From assembly GCA_017427625.1 (NCBI GenBank), contig JAFRSL010000187.1:1-9092 (forward strand): a stretch of 9,092 bases of DNA, read 5' to 3'. Positions 1-5,987 of this stretch are shown here, one piece after another; positions within the stretch are counted from its first letter, which is position 1; every line of letters begins with the position of its first letter. The notes beneath the pieces are model-generated. The model did no database searches. It saw only the letters and a program-made list of their open reading frames with translations, and was not told where the DNA came from. The translations under genes were made by a program, and so were the position numbers. This stretch comes from Synergistaceae bacterium. GTDB taxonomy: Bacteria; Synergistota; Synergistia; Synergistales; Aminobacteriaceae.

Positions 1-1
1 C

Positions 2-88
2 GAGGGCAAAAGGTCATTGCTCGGCCAGTTCGTGAAAGTAAGAATCACTGAGGCTGAGGCGTGGTGCCTACACGGCGAATTAGTCTGA
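2..88 (+). CDS. miaB: MiaB-like tRNA methylthiotransferase, 3' end only (TRAM domain)
   Basis: Only the last 28 codons and a TGA stop (86-88) are in the window; the gene continues to the left. The visible peptide contains SLLGQFVKVRITEAEAW and ends in LHGELV. This is the usual end of a TRAM domain as found at the C-terminus of MiaB, the radical-SAM enzyme that adds a methylthio group at position 2 of isopentenyladenosine-37 in tRNA. TRAM is a small RNA-binding beta-barrel. The relatives RimO and MtaB end in a similar way; the Trp followed by Leu-x-Gly looks more like MiaB than RimO, but the catalytic part is not visible. The gene is convergent with the cobyric acid synthase gene and overlaps its 3' end by 44 bp. 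Confidence 0.6.
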   Translation, partial: EGKRSLLGQFVKVRITEAEAWCLHGELV

Positions 89-911
89 GAATGTAATCGA
101 TATCGAGGCATTCAGACAAAGTTCGAGCCATTATGTCGAAAGTTTCGGTGAGTGTGTCAAAAGTTTCATGCTCACCGTAATTTTTTTGCTGACGTACAAC
201 GATTAGGCTGTCTTCTTCCGGAAGGTTCATGTCCTTAATGAGAGGCACAACGCCGACGACCTTTACGCCCGTGTAATCCTCCGTCCATTTCACAGCGTCC
301 TCAAAGAGCGCAATATCACCGCGAAACATGTTGAAGATTATGCCTTTCACGCGCTCACGGTCATTGCCTACGAGTTCGAGAGTCCCCACGACCGACGCAA
401 GGGAGCCTCCTCTGTCAACGTCAGCAACAAGAATCACAGGTACGTCTGCTTCACGTGCAATTCTCATGTTGACGATCTCGGTTGAATTTAGGTTGACTTC
501 CGCCGGGCTTCCAGCACCCTCGATGATCACGGCCTCGAAACTTTCCCCGATGTGCGCGAGTGCCTGACGTACTGCCTCGATGCCTGTGGTCTGCGTGAAA
601 TGTCGATAGCCTTCTGTTGTGTCTGCGAATTTCCGGCCATTGAGGATTATTTCTGATGACTGGTCATGACATGGCTTGAGGAGAATGGGGTTCATGAAGA
701 CTTCGGGAACTAGCCGGGCTGCTTGTGCTTGGAGGGCTTGGGCAACGGCGATTTCGAGTCCGTCATGAGTTGTGAATGAGTTGCTGCTCATGTTCTGGGA
801 CTTGAACGGACAGACGCGAAGCCCCATATCATTGAGTAGCCTGCATAATCCTGTAACGATGAAGCTTTTTCCCGAACCGCTTGATGTACCTTGAATCATT
901 ATGCCGTTCAT
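45..911 (-). CDS. cobQ: Cobyric acid synthase lacking the glutamine amidotransferase domain
   Basis: The family (CobQ/CbiP) amidates four side-chain carboxylates of adenosylcobyrinic acid a,c-diamide, using ATP and ammonia from glutamine. Residues 1-235 form the P-loop synthetase domain: GTSSGSGKS at 8-16, PFKSQNMSSNS at 35-45, EGAGSPAEVNL at 131-141, DVDRGG around 164-169, FRGD at 196-199 and NLPEEDS at 229-235. Normal members are about 480-510 residues, with a class I amidotransferase domain next. Here it is missing. After about 15 linker residues the protein resumes with FDIMARTL (258-265) and LDIDYI (269-274), which resembles the extreme C-terminal tail of full-length CbiP. No amidotransferase Cys or His motif is present. 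The gene starts one base into the stop of the DUF3841 gene (TAATG), so translation is probably coupled. The enzyme may use free ammonia, use a separate amidotransferase subunit, or be inactive. Confidence 0.88.
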   Translation of the reverse strand: MNGIMIQGTSSGSGKSFIVTGLCRLLNDMGLRVCPFKSQNMSSNSFTTHDGLEIAVAQALQAQAARLVPEVFMNPILLKPCHDQSSEIILNGRKFADTTEGYRHFTQTTGIEAVRQALAHIGESFEAVIIEGAGSPAEVNLNSTEIVNMRIAREADVPVILVADVDRGGSLASVVGTLELVGNDRERVKGIIFNMFRGDIALFEDAVKWTEDYTGVKVVGVVPLIKDMNLPEEDSLIVVRQQKNYGEHETFDTLTETFDIMARTLSECLDIDYILRLIRRVGTTPQPQ

Positions 912-1498
912 TAGCGTTTCCCCTCCGTGATGAAAGACGTATAACTTCGCACCTGTTCCTTTTTAAGTTCCCAGAATGTAGCCTGTACTGTTTCGCCGCG
1001 CCTTGACCACCTGTTGTTGAACTGAGTTATGTCAAATACGCGCTCCCAATTCTTTGCGAGAAATTTCTTCTGTTCTTCGGAATTTAGAGAGGCATAAAAT
1101 TTTTCGAGTTCATTATTTTCCTGTTCTGTATCAGAGAGAAGGCAATTATTCAGAATGATACCTGCCCAGCCTTCATAGTCGGACAAAAGCACATCACTGT
1201 CAGGAATATCAATCTCAAGCCTGTAGAATTTATCGCCCTTCTGTCCCCACCACCATCGAATCCCGCGCAAATCAGGACGTTTCTTCGTGATGCTCCATCT
1301 GTACCACGCCCAGACAGGATAGTTCACGCCTTCAGGTGGAGGACCGATGCGCTTCTTCATCTGGAATACAAGCCATTCATATTGAGCCTCCGCAAAGTCC
1401 AGCATACATGTTCTCTTCGGACTGCAACGGTAATGCCCTCTCGTATATATCAGCTTGAAGACAGTATCAGGCTGTATTGTCCACAGTATCATTCTCAT
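911..1498 (-). CDS. DUF3841 domain-containing protein
   Basis: This 195-residue protein carries the marks I associate with DUF3841: an N-terminal ILWTIQP (4-10), a central RIGPPPEG (50-57) followed by YPVWAWYRW (60-68), RPDLRG (74-79), and an acidic DVLLSDYEGW (102-111). No signal peptide or membrane segment is visible and it is rich in Trp and Tyr, so a soluble cytoplasmic protein is likely. Its biochemical role is not known to me. It sits between cobD and the short cobQ with overlaps on both sides: ATGA with cobD (1495-1498) and a single shared base with cobQ (911). It is therefore almost certainly co-translated with cobalamin genes, but this may be an insertion of an unrelated gene into the operon. 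A second in-frame ATG lies two codons downstream (1492); the upstream one is preferred because of the ATGA overlap. Confidence 0.8.
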   Translation of the reverse strand: MRMILWTIQPDTVFKLIYTRGHYRCSPKRTCMLDFAEAQYEWLVFQMKKRIGPPPEGVNYPVWAWYRWSITKKRPDLRGIRWWWGQKGDKFYRLEIDIPDSDVLLSDYEGWAGIILNNCLLSDTEQENNELEKFYASLNSEEQKKFLAKNWERVFDITQFNNRWSRRGETVQATFWELKKEQVRSYTSFITEGKR

Positions 1499-2472
1499 TC
1501 TCCCTTCATGCCCGAAATCAGCATATTATTCTCCTCCGGCCTCCTTGTTGCAACCCGTACATACTTCCCCTCAAGACCTGCGAAATTTCTCGTGTGCCTG
1601 ACAGCGATTCCCCTCGTCAGCAAACGCCGTATAACCTCCATGTCATCGTCAACCCTCACAAGAAAATAATGAACGTCCGAGTCAACAACATCAAATCCTG
1701 CCTCCCTCAATCCGGCCATGAGTATGGGAGTATTCACACGGTAAAAATCCCGTGTCCTCGCTAAAAATTCCCCGTCAGCAAGAAATTTCAATGCCAACTC
1801 TTGAGCAAAAGCATTAACGTTCCATGAAGGCATGCGAGATTTCAGCGCGTCAATAATATTCTCGTCAGCAATAACGTAGCCTACTCTCGCGCCCGAGAGG
1901 TGAAATATTTTCGTGAGTGAGCGGAGGATTACAGCGTTCGGGAAATCGCAGAGCCTTTCAGGTTCATAATGCCTCAGGAAATCTATATATGCCTCGTCAA
2001 TGATGAATGTTGTGCGGGGATTGCCGGCGATTATTTGCGACAAGTCAGGAATGAAACGGCCCGTAGGATTGTTGGGATTGCAGATTATTACATGGCCGAA
2101 AGTTCCAGCGTCGTCTAGCGTGGATATGTCCCTTGCGTTCGTGAATGCCCGCGAATATTCCGTGTAACATGGCTGAAGTATTGCAGTGTCATCGCCAAAT
2201 AGCCCCGCAAGAAGGAAGATCGCCTGATTGATGCCGTTCACGAAGAGTATCCGGGACATCGGGACGTTCTCACGGGCTGAAATGATTTCGCGCAAAGCTG
2301 TGCATTCTGGGTCAGGGTAACTCGATGCAAGTCTCTTAATATCAAGGCTAATATCCGGCCATGAAAGAATGTTGGTGTTCGTGCTGAAGTCGAGAATCTT
2401 TTCGGGAACTGGTATGTTGAAAGCCCGGTATAGATTTTCGGGATTGGCTCCATGAATCGTGATTGTATTCAT
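1495..2472 (-). CDS. cobD: Threonine-phosphate decarboxylase (CobD), PLP-dependent
   Basis: CobD decarboxylates L-threonine O-3-phosphate to (R)-1-amino-2-propanol phosphate, the linker between the corrin ring and the nucleotide loop of cobalamin. The 325-residue product is a fold-type I aminotransferase-like protein. It has IHGAN near the N-terminus (usually HGGN), DFSTNTN, CNPNNPTG at 131-138, DEAYIDF at 159-165, and SLTKIFHLSGARVGY, where Lys188 should bind PLP. MPSWNVNAFAQ and a C-terminal NFAGLEGKYVRVATR also match CobD closely. Histidinol-phosphate aminotransferase (HisC) is the close paralogue; the cobalamin neighbours and the DFSxN and WNVNA motifs favour CobD. The frame is open up to a TTG at 2526, but the ATG at 2472 is chosen because CobD proteins begin just before the HGxN motif and the upstream gene ends at 2498. 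No strong Shine-Dalgarno precedes it. Its 3' end forms an ATGA overlap with the DUF3841 gene. Confidence 0.88.
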   Translation of the reverse strand: MNTITIHGANPENLYRAFNIPVPEKILDFSTNTNILSWPDISLDIKRLASSYPDPECTALREIISARENVPMSRILFVNGINQAIFLLAGLFGDDTAILQPCYTEYSRAFTNARDISTLDDAGTFGHVIICNPNNPTGRFIPDLSQIIAGNPRTTFIIDEAYIDFLRHYEPERLCDFPNAVILRSLTKIFHLSGARVGYVIADENIIDALKSRMPSWNVNAFAQELALKFLADGEFLARTRDFYRVNTPILMAGLREAGFDVVDSDVHYFLVRVDDDMEVIRRLLTRGIAVRHTRNFAGLEGKYVRVATRRPEENNMLISGMKGE

Positions 2473-2497
2473 CAAAAACCGGGACTCATGAGCAACT

Positions 2498-3094
2498 TTA
2501 ATCAGGCTTCCGAAATACCCCAGCAATCGCCGTTACAGACTTCACAGGCGACATCATCATCGAGCGCGTAACACCGAGTCCGATTCTCTTTGTGGCATTC
2601 AAAATCGTGATAATGTCCTCCGTAACTTCCATCTTGAGATCACCATAGCCCGGACTGAAACGGTGAGTCAATCTCTCGCCCTCATGCAATGACGGAGCAA
2701 TCTCGCTCTTCATGAACTGGTCGATGTATGCGTCAATTCTGACCGAAGCGCAAGCATCAAGAGCAATCCCGTCAAGCATGTTCCTGTTCTGCGCGATCGT
2801 GATCTGCCTGTCCGTCTCATGCCCCAGCGTCGCCGCGAGCAATATGCAGTCATTGCCCCTCGAAGTAAGCCTCGCTATGTCATTGCTGTAGATGTACGCG
2901 CCCTCAAGTTCGAGGCCTCCGTCAAAATGAATGACGTGAAACCTTCCCCAAACGCATCGCGGCGTGACATAGCCCTCAAGCCTCCCGAAAGCCTCGATGA
3001 CTGTACGCACTAACTCGTCATTCCGGCCCTCAGGAGGCACTCGCATATATCGCAGGGCATCGGTGATCTGTTTGTCAGTCGGCGTGAACTTCAT
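2498..3094 (-). CDS. Stand-alone methionine synthase activation-domain protein
   Basis: The 198-residue product resembles the C-terminal AdoMet-binding reactivation domain of B12-dependent methionine synthase (MetH), encoded here as a separate protein as in Thermotoga maritima (TM0269-type). That domain donates the methyl group of AdoMet during reductive rescue of oxidised cob(II)alamin. Supporting motifs are LLAATLGHETDR (85-96), RFSPGYGD (145-152), where the SPGYGD element corresponds to the AdoMet-binding region, and MSPVKSVTAIAG (181-192) near the C-terminus. There is no signal peptide. The gene overlaps metF by 20 bp and precedes cobD, which links methyl-THF supply, cofactor synthesis and reactivation. 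The catalytic MetH modules are not in this window and are expected elsewhere, probably in a MetH that lacks this domain. The start ATG at 3094 lies inside metF and has only a weak Shine-Dalgarno, consistent with translational coupling. Confidence 0.85.
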   Translation of the reverse strand: MKFTPTDKQITDALRYMRVPPEGRNDELVRTVIEAFGRLEGYVTPRCVWGRFHVIHFDGGLELEGAYIYSNDIARLTSRGNDCILLAATLGHETDRQITIAQNRNMLDGIALDACASVRIDAYIDQFMKSEIAPSLHEGERLTHRFSPGYGDLKMEVTEDIITILNATKRIGLGVTRSMMMSPVKSVTAIAGVFRKPD

Positions 3095-3959
3095 AACGCT
3101 TCGTGTAAAGCACTGATCTTATTCCGGAATCAATCCTCCTAACAGTGTCAGCCTGGTTCATCGTGTAAAGGTGAATACCCTCAACTCCCCGTGCAAGAAG
3201 GTCAATGATCTGCTCGGTAGCGTAGGCAATCCCGGCCTCTTTGACAGCTCCCTGATTGTGTCCGTAAGCATTCACGAAACGGCGAACCCTCTCAGGGACA
3301 GACGCACCGCACATCTCGACGACCTTGCTGATTTGTGCTGCTGAAGTTATCGGCATTACCCCCGCGATTATGGGCTGAGTTATCCCCATTGAACGAGCGC
3401 GCTCACACCATGACCAGAATATATCGTTGTCGAAGAACAGCTGTGAGATTAGCCCTTTCACTCCGAGCTTGCATTTCTCACGGAGGTAGTACAGATCATC
3501 GTCAACCGAATTTGCCTCCGGGTGTTTTTCGGGGTAGCAGGCCGCGAAGATGTCAAAGTCATCGCCGTATTCCTCATGAATGAATGAAATCAGCTCCGAT
3601 GCGTGGTGAAAGTCGCCAAGTTCAGCCCCTGCCGGCAAGTCGCCTCTGAGTGCGAGGACATTGCGGACGTTGTTGGCCTTTAGTTCGTCGAGAATGGCCT
3701 TGAGTTCGGCGCGTGTTGTTCCTACGCATGTGAGGTGTGCGACTCCGCACGTGTTGTAACGGTTCTGAATGCCCGACGTGATTTCGACGGTGTTGTCGCG
3801 GCTTGAGCCACCTGCACCGTATGTTACGCTGATCAAGTCGGGGTTGAAGCTGACGAGGCTGTCTATTACCCCGTAAGTTCCCTCAGTGCTTTTGTTGCCC
3901 TTTGGCGGAAAAATCTCGAACGTGTAGCTCGGTGCGAGCTTGTCGAAAAAGTTATCCAT
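3075..3959 (-). CDS. metF: 5,10-methylenetetrahydrofolate reductase (MetF)
   Basis: MetF reduces 5,10-methylene-THF to 5-methyl-THF with a FAD cofactor, providing the methyl group for methionine synthesis. The 294-residue length is normal for the bacterial enzyme. Visible family features are FEIFPPKG at 14-21 (the Glu of the catalytic site), SVTYGAGGSSRDNT (44-57), HLTCVG (75-80), LALRGDLP (102-109, with the Asp that contacts the flavin), and SQLFFDND (172-179, whose Gln corresponds to the folate-contacting Gln). Also present are AGVMPI and a late GVEGIHLYTMN. The ATG at 3959 begins three bases after the hydrolase stop. An AAGGAGAG lies upstream at somewhat long spacing. The 3' end overlaps the activation-domain gene by 20 bp, so the pair is likely coupled. 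No cobalamin or AdoMet riboswitch can sit directly upstream because the preceding gene abuts. Confidence 0.95.
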   Translation of the reverse strand: MDNFFDKLAPSYTFEIFPPKGNKSTEGTYGVIDSLVSFNPDLISVTYGAGGSSRDNTVEITSGIQNRYNTCGVAHLTCVGTTRAELKAILDELKANNVRNVLALRGDLPAGAELGDFHHASELISFIHEEYGDDFDIFAACYPEKHPEANSVDDDLYYLREKCKLGVKGLISQLFFDNDIFWSWCERARSMGITQPIIAGVMPITSAAQISKVVEMCGASVPERVRRFVNAYGHNQGAVKEAGIAYATEQIIDLLARGVEGIHLYTMNQADTVRRIDSGIRSVLYTKRYEVHAD

Positions 3960-3962
3960 GAA

Positions 3963-4895
3963 TTATTTTGCTCTCCTTGTTTGTGATAAAAGCCAATTTC
4001 TGGCGGTCTCAGCTTTATACGCATAATCGAACGATGTCATATGCTCGGAATATTCCCCTTCAGCCGAATCCGGGAGTGTCGTCCCTTTCTTGAACATGAC
4101 GAAATTCACGGGCTGATATTTTATGAGACGGACATCGAGCTTCTTTGCGTCTACGTTCTTCTCAACGGTGAAATTCTCTCCATCACTCCTGAACATTTCG
4201 ATAACCTCATTCATTCCTGCGGACGCTTTAGGGTCTCCGGCTGAAGCGATATACACGAACTTCTGCGTCAGTAATCCTTTCAGCGCGTTGATGTCCCACT
4301 GGCCGGAGACGAACATTGAGGCCGTTAGGAGTTCGGGATACCTTGCGGCAAGAACGAGCCACGTCATACAGCCCATCGACTGACCCGTCGCATATACGCG
4401 CGATTCGTCAACGCTGTAATTCTTCACTGCCCATTTAACAAACCTCGCTGTAAGTTCGACGTATGCGCTCTCGACAAAACCGTTGTGATCGTCAAGAACA
4501 ATCTCAGGATATGCCGGAACGATGACGATGCAATCATTCTTGCACCAAACAAGCCCGCCAAGTCCCTGAGTGAGCGAGAACTGAGGCTCTTTTCCCGCCG
4601 AACTTCCATCAGCAATGAAGAATACGACAGGGAATTTCCCGCCCTCAGAATATCCGTCAGGAAGGTAAACGCTGTAGGGCAGTTCGAGTCCTGTAACGTC
4701 ATCGCTGTATTTGCTGAGTGTGAATTTTGGGACGTATTGAGCGATTAGGGACTGCAATTCTTTGTCGCCTGACTTGTCTGCGTGAAAGAGATTTGTGCGC
4801 TCGTTCTTGCCTGAATGGAAATTTTCGTCAGCACTTGAAGCGTAACACACCGACGCTATCATGAGCATTAACGCTGCGAGTACGAGCCTCCTCAT
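3963..4895 (-). CDS. Secreted alpha/beta hydrolase, esterase/PHB-depolymerase-like
   Basis: The 310-residue product begins with a clear signal peptide: MRRLVLAALMLMIASVCYA, with probable cleavage after the Ala-Ser-rich stretch that follows. The mature part has the alpha/beta hydrolase layout: PYSVYLPDGY, then FPVVFFIADG, then VYATGQSMGCMTW with nucleophile Ser173 in a GQSMG elbow, VYIASAGDP with a candidate acid Asp221, and SEHM with a candidate catalytic His285. This resembles predicted esterases and PHB-depolymerase-like or prolyl-oligopeptidase-like enzymes; the substrate cannot be read from sequence. The frame is open to 4928, but the ATG at 4895 is chosen. It gives a normal signal peptide, has GGAG 7 bases upstream (4903-4906), and forms an ATGA overlap with the speD stop. 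It is out of place metabolically in an AdoMet/B12 operon. Confidence 0.85.
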   Translation of the reverse strand: MRRLVLAALMLMIASVCYASSADENFHSGKNERTNLFHADKSGDKELQSLIAQYVPKFTLSKYSDDVTGLELPYSVYLPDGYSEGGKFPVVFFIADGSSAGKEPQFSLTQGLGGLVWCKNDCIVIVPAYPEIVLDDHNGFVESAYVELTARFVKWAVKNYSVDESRVYATGQSMGCMTWLVLAARYPELLTASMFVSGQWDINALKGLLTQKFVYIASAGDPKASAGMNEVIEMFRSDGENFTVEKNVDAKKLDVRLIKYQPVNFVMFKKGTTLPDSAEGEYSEHMTSFDYAYKAETARNWLLSQTRRAK

Positions 4896-5305
4896 TGCTT
4901 TACTCCGTCCTTTCTGTCCTCCTCCCACGTAATGAAGGAGTGGTAATACTTCTCGTCGTTGTCATCGAGGCCGCGCGTTATCTCGGTAACGTGAATGTGC
5001 GAGGCTTTGACCTTTTCGAGAACGTAATCGACCGCTATCATCGGTTCAGTGTGTGCGCCGCATGTGTAAATGTCCAACGCCATGTAGTTGACTTCGGGCC
5101 ATGTGTGGCAGGACAGGTGCGACTCGCTGATCACGACGACTCCGCTTACGCCGTTTGGCGGGAACTTGTTGAACGACACCGACCAGACCTGAGCATGTGC
5201 GCGGTTGGCGGCTTCAACGAGAATGTCTTGGAGCTTGGAAACGTTGGTGATGGTGTCATCACAGCCGGAAACTTCAACGATATAGTGAACACCTTTTGGG
5301 GACAA
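4892..5305 (-). CDS. speD: S-adenosylmethionine decarboxylase proenzyme (prokaryotic class 1b)
   Basis: The enzyme decarboxylates AdoMet to the aminopropyl donor for spermidine synthesis and uses a self-made pyruvoyl cofactor. The 137-residue proenzyme has GVSGVVVISESHLSCHTWPE, with predicted self-cleavage between Glu61 and Ser62. Ser54, His67 and Cys82 (in YTCG) match the processing and catalytic residues of the T. maritima enzyme, offset by one. Length is normal for this class. The start is a TTG at 5303-5305: an in-frame TGA lies only four codons upstream, no ATG or GTG fits, and the product then begins right before the family's N-terminal GVHYIVE strand. GGGAGG lies 13 bases upstream, a rather long spacing. 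It is the first gene of the seven-gene operon and overlaps the hydrolase gene by ATGA. No spermidine synthase gene is adjacent. Confidence 0.93.
   Translation of the reverse strand: MSPKGVHYIVEVSGCDDTITNVSKLQDILVEAANRAHAQVWSVSFNKFPPNGVSGVVVISESHLSCHTWPEVNYMALDIYTCGAHTEPMIAVDYVLEKVKASHIHVTEITRGLDDNDEKYYHSFITWEEDRKDGVKQ
4903..4906 (-). promoter_or_regulatory. Shine-Dalgarno setting the hydrolase start
   Basis: On the minus strand GGAG lies 7 bases before the ATG at 4895, inside the end of speD. It supports the start that gives a normal signal peptide over the in-frame start at 4928. Confidence 0.6.
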
Positions 5306-5378
5306 TTTAGAATCTCAGCCTCCCGAAGAAAGATATATTAGTTAAGTGAAGATTTTATCATAACTCCGTGAGAAATAG

Positions 5379-5407
5379 AGTATAATAGCCACGAAATATA
5401 GTGTCAG
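5379..5407 (-). promoter_or_regulatory. Sigma-70-type promoter of the speD-cobQ operon
   Basis: On the minus strand a -35 box CTGACA (5402-5407) and a -10 box TATACT (5379-5384) are separated by 17 bp. Each matches the consensus at five of six positions. Transcription would start near 5372, leaving a leader of about 67 nt before the TTG of speD. I see no strong hairpin or riboswitch-like fold in that leader. All seven minus-strand genes down to position 45 could be read from here because no gap within the run is larger than 25 bp. Confidence 0.55.
5381..5386 (+). promoter_or_regulatory. Candidate -10 box for the DUF4160/DUF2442 genes
   Basis: A perfect TATAAT on the plus strand lies 31 bp before the short ORF at 5417. 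No good -35 box stands 16-18 bp upstream, so this is tentative. It overlaps the -10 region of the opposite promoter for speD, so the two would compete if both are used. Confidence 0.3.
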
Positions 5408-5416
5408 GGGGAAATC

Positions 5417-5455
5417 ATGGAATTAACGAGAATTTTCAGAGAGGAAGCCGAATAA
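5417..5455 (+). other. Twelve-codon ORF coupled to the DUF4160 pseudogene
   Basis: ATG at 5417 follows a run of five G and would encode MELTRIFREEAE before TAA at 5453-5455. The stop overlaps the ATG of the DUF4160 gene as TAATG. It could be a leader that couples translation or the remnant of a larger gene. I do not recognise the peptide, and it may be chance. Confidence 0.25.
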
Positions 5456-5722
5456 TGCCGACAATTAGTTTGTTTTTCGGAATACTAATCAAAAATGTAC
5501 TGGCGTGATAATGACAAACACAAGATGCCTCACATGCACGCTTTTTACGGCGAATATGAAGCAGTCTTCACGCTGGACGGAGAAATTTTGTCGGGCGATT
5601 TCCCAAAGAAACAGGCGGCTCTCGTCAAGGCATAGGCTTTGCTTCACGAAGAAGACTTAAACGCAGACTGGACGCTGGCCATGAACGGTGAGGAAACTTT
5701 CCGCATTGACCCGTTGCGTTAG
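5455..5722 (+). pseudogene. DUF4160 protein gene, disrupted by frameshift and amber codon
   Basis: Conceptual translation starts MPTISLFFGILIK and continues, one base out of register, as MYWRDNDKHKMPHMHAFYGE, then EAVFTLDGEILSGDFPKK, and ends in MNGEETFRIDPLR. This is the full pattern of DUF4160 (about 85-90 residues), a small family often paired with DUF2442 and discussed as toxin-antitoxin-like. Two lesions are visible. An extra A in the run at 5491-5495 shifts the frame, so the native frame stops at TGA 5506-5508 after 17 codons. A TAG at 5633-5635 also stands where the family usually has Trp (after LVKA). The total of 268 bp is one more than a multiple of three. Everything else looks family-like, so decay is recent. 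Its expected stop (5720-5722) lies within the Shine-Dalgarno region of the DUF2442 gene. Confidence 0.8.
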
Positions 5723-5734
5723 GAGGGAAAATTC

Positions 5735-5986
5735 ATGCTTCACGGAAAAGAAGAAATGTTACCGCGTGTATCATCTGTCGAAACTCATTCAGATTACAGC
5801 ATGACAATCACATTCAAGAACGGCGAACGGAGGCTTTTCGACGCTTCCCCCTTGCTGAGTTTGCCAATGTACAGGAATCTCGGAAAAGTCTTCTCGTCGG
5901 CTAGAGTCGAATACGGGACTGTCGTTTGGCCTCAGGATATGGACATAAGCCCCGACACTTTATATCTCAGAGGAACAAAAATATAA
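5735..5986 (+). CDS. DUF2442 domain-containing protein
   Basis: The 83-residue product has the features of DUF2442: an N-terminal PRVSSVETHSDYSMTITF, FKNGERRLFD at 27-36, and a C-terminal WPQDMDISPDTLY at 65-77. The start ATG has a textbook AGGAGG at 5721-5726, eight bases upstream; a second in-frame ATG at 5756 would shorten the N-terminus by seven residues but has a poorer ribosome binding site. The gene follows the disrupted DUF4160 gene by 12 bp. DUF4160-DUF2442 pairs are common in bacteria, probably act together, and are sometimes listed as candidate toxin-antitoxin modules; their actual function is not settled as far as I know. Here the DUF2442 member is intact while its partner is not. 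No signal peptide or membrane helix is seen. Confidence 0.85.
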   Translation: MLHGKEEMLPRVSSVETHSDYSMTITFKNGERRLFDASPLLSLPMYRNLGKVFSSARVEYGTVVWPQDMDISPDTLYLRGTKI

Positions 5987-5987
5987 T
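5959..5987 (+). promoter_or_regulatory. Candidate promoter upstream of the surface protein gene
   Basis: TTTATA (5959-5964, four of six consensus positions) and a perfect TATAAT (5982-5987) are separated by 17 bp. The -10 box overlaps the stop codon of the DUF2442 gene. It would give a leader of about 250 nt before the large surface protein. A weaker alternative is TTGATA at 6016-6021 with CATAAG at 6040-6045. Confidence 0.35.

Noticed and set aside
2473..2526. Upstream TTG start for cobD giving 18 extra residues
   Set aside because: The extension overlaps the preceding gene and lies before the conserved HGxN motif where CobD proteins normally begin.
4895..5341. 148-codon plus-strand frame opposite speD
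   Set aside because: The minus strand encodes a textbook AdoMet decarboxylase with all catalytic residues; the opposite frame is a shadow.
5306..5400. AdoMet or cobalamin riboswitch upstream of the speD/metF/cobD operon
   Set aside because: The leader is about 67 nt and AT-rich, with no conserved riboswitch core visible. The other genes abut their neighbours, leaving no room.
5491..5495. Programmed frameshift at the A-run in DUF4160
   Set aside because: Only five A, no stimulatory structure seen, and the restored frame still meets a TAG. Decay is simpler.
5633..5635. Possible amber read-through (pyrrolysine or suppressor) in the DUF4160 gene
   Set aside because: The position is normally Trp, so a TGG to TAG change explains it, and a separate frameshift already inactivates the gene.
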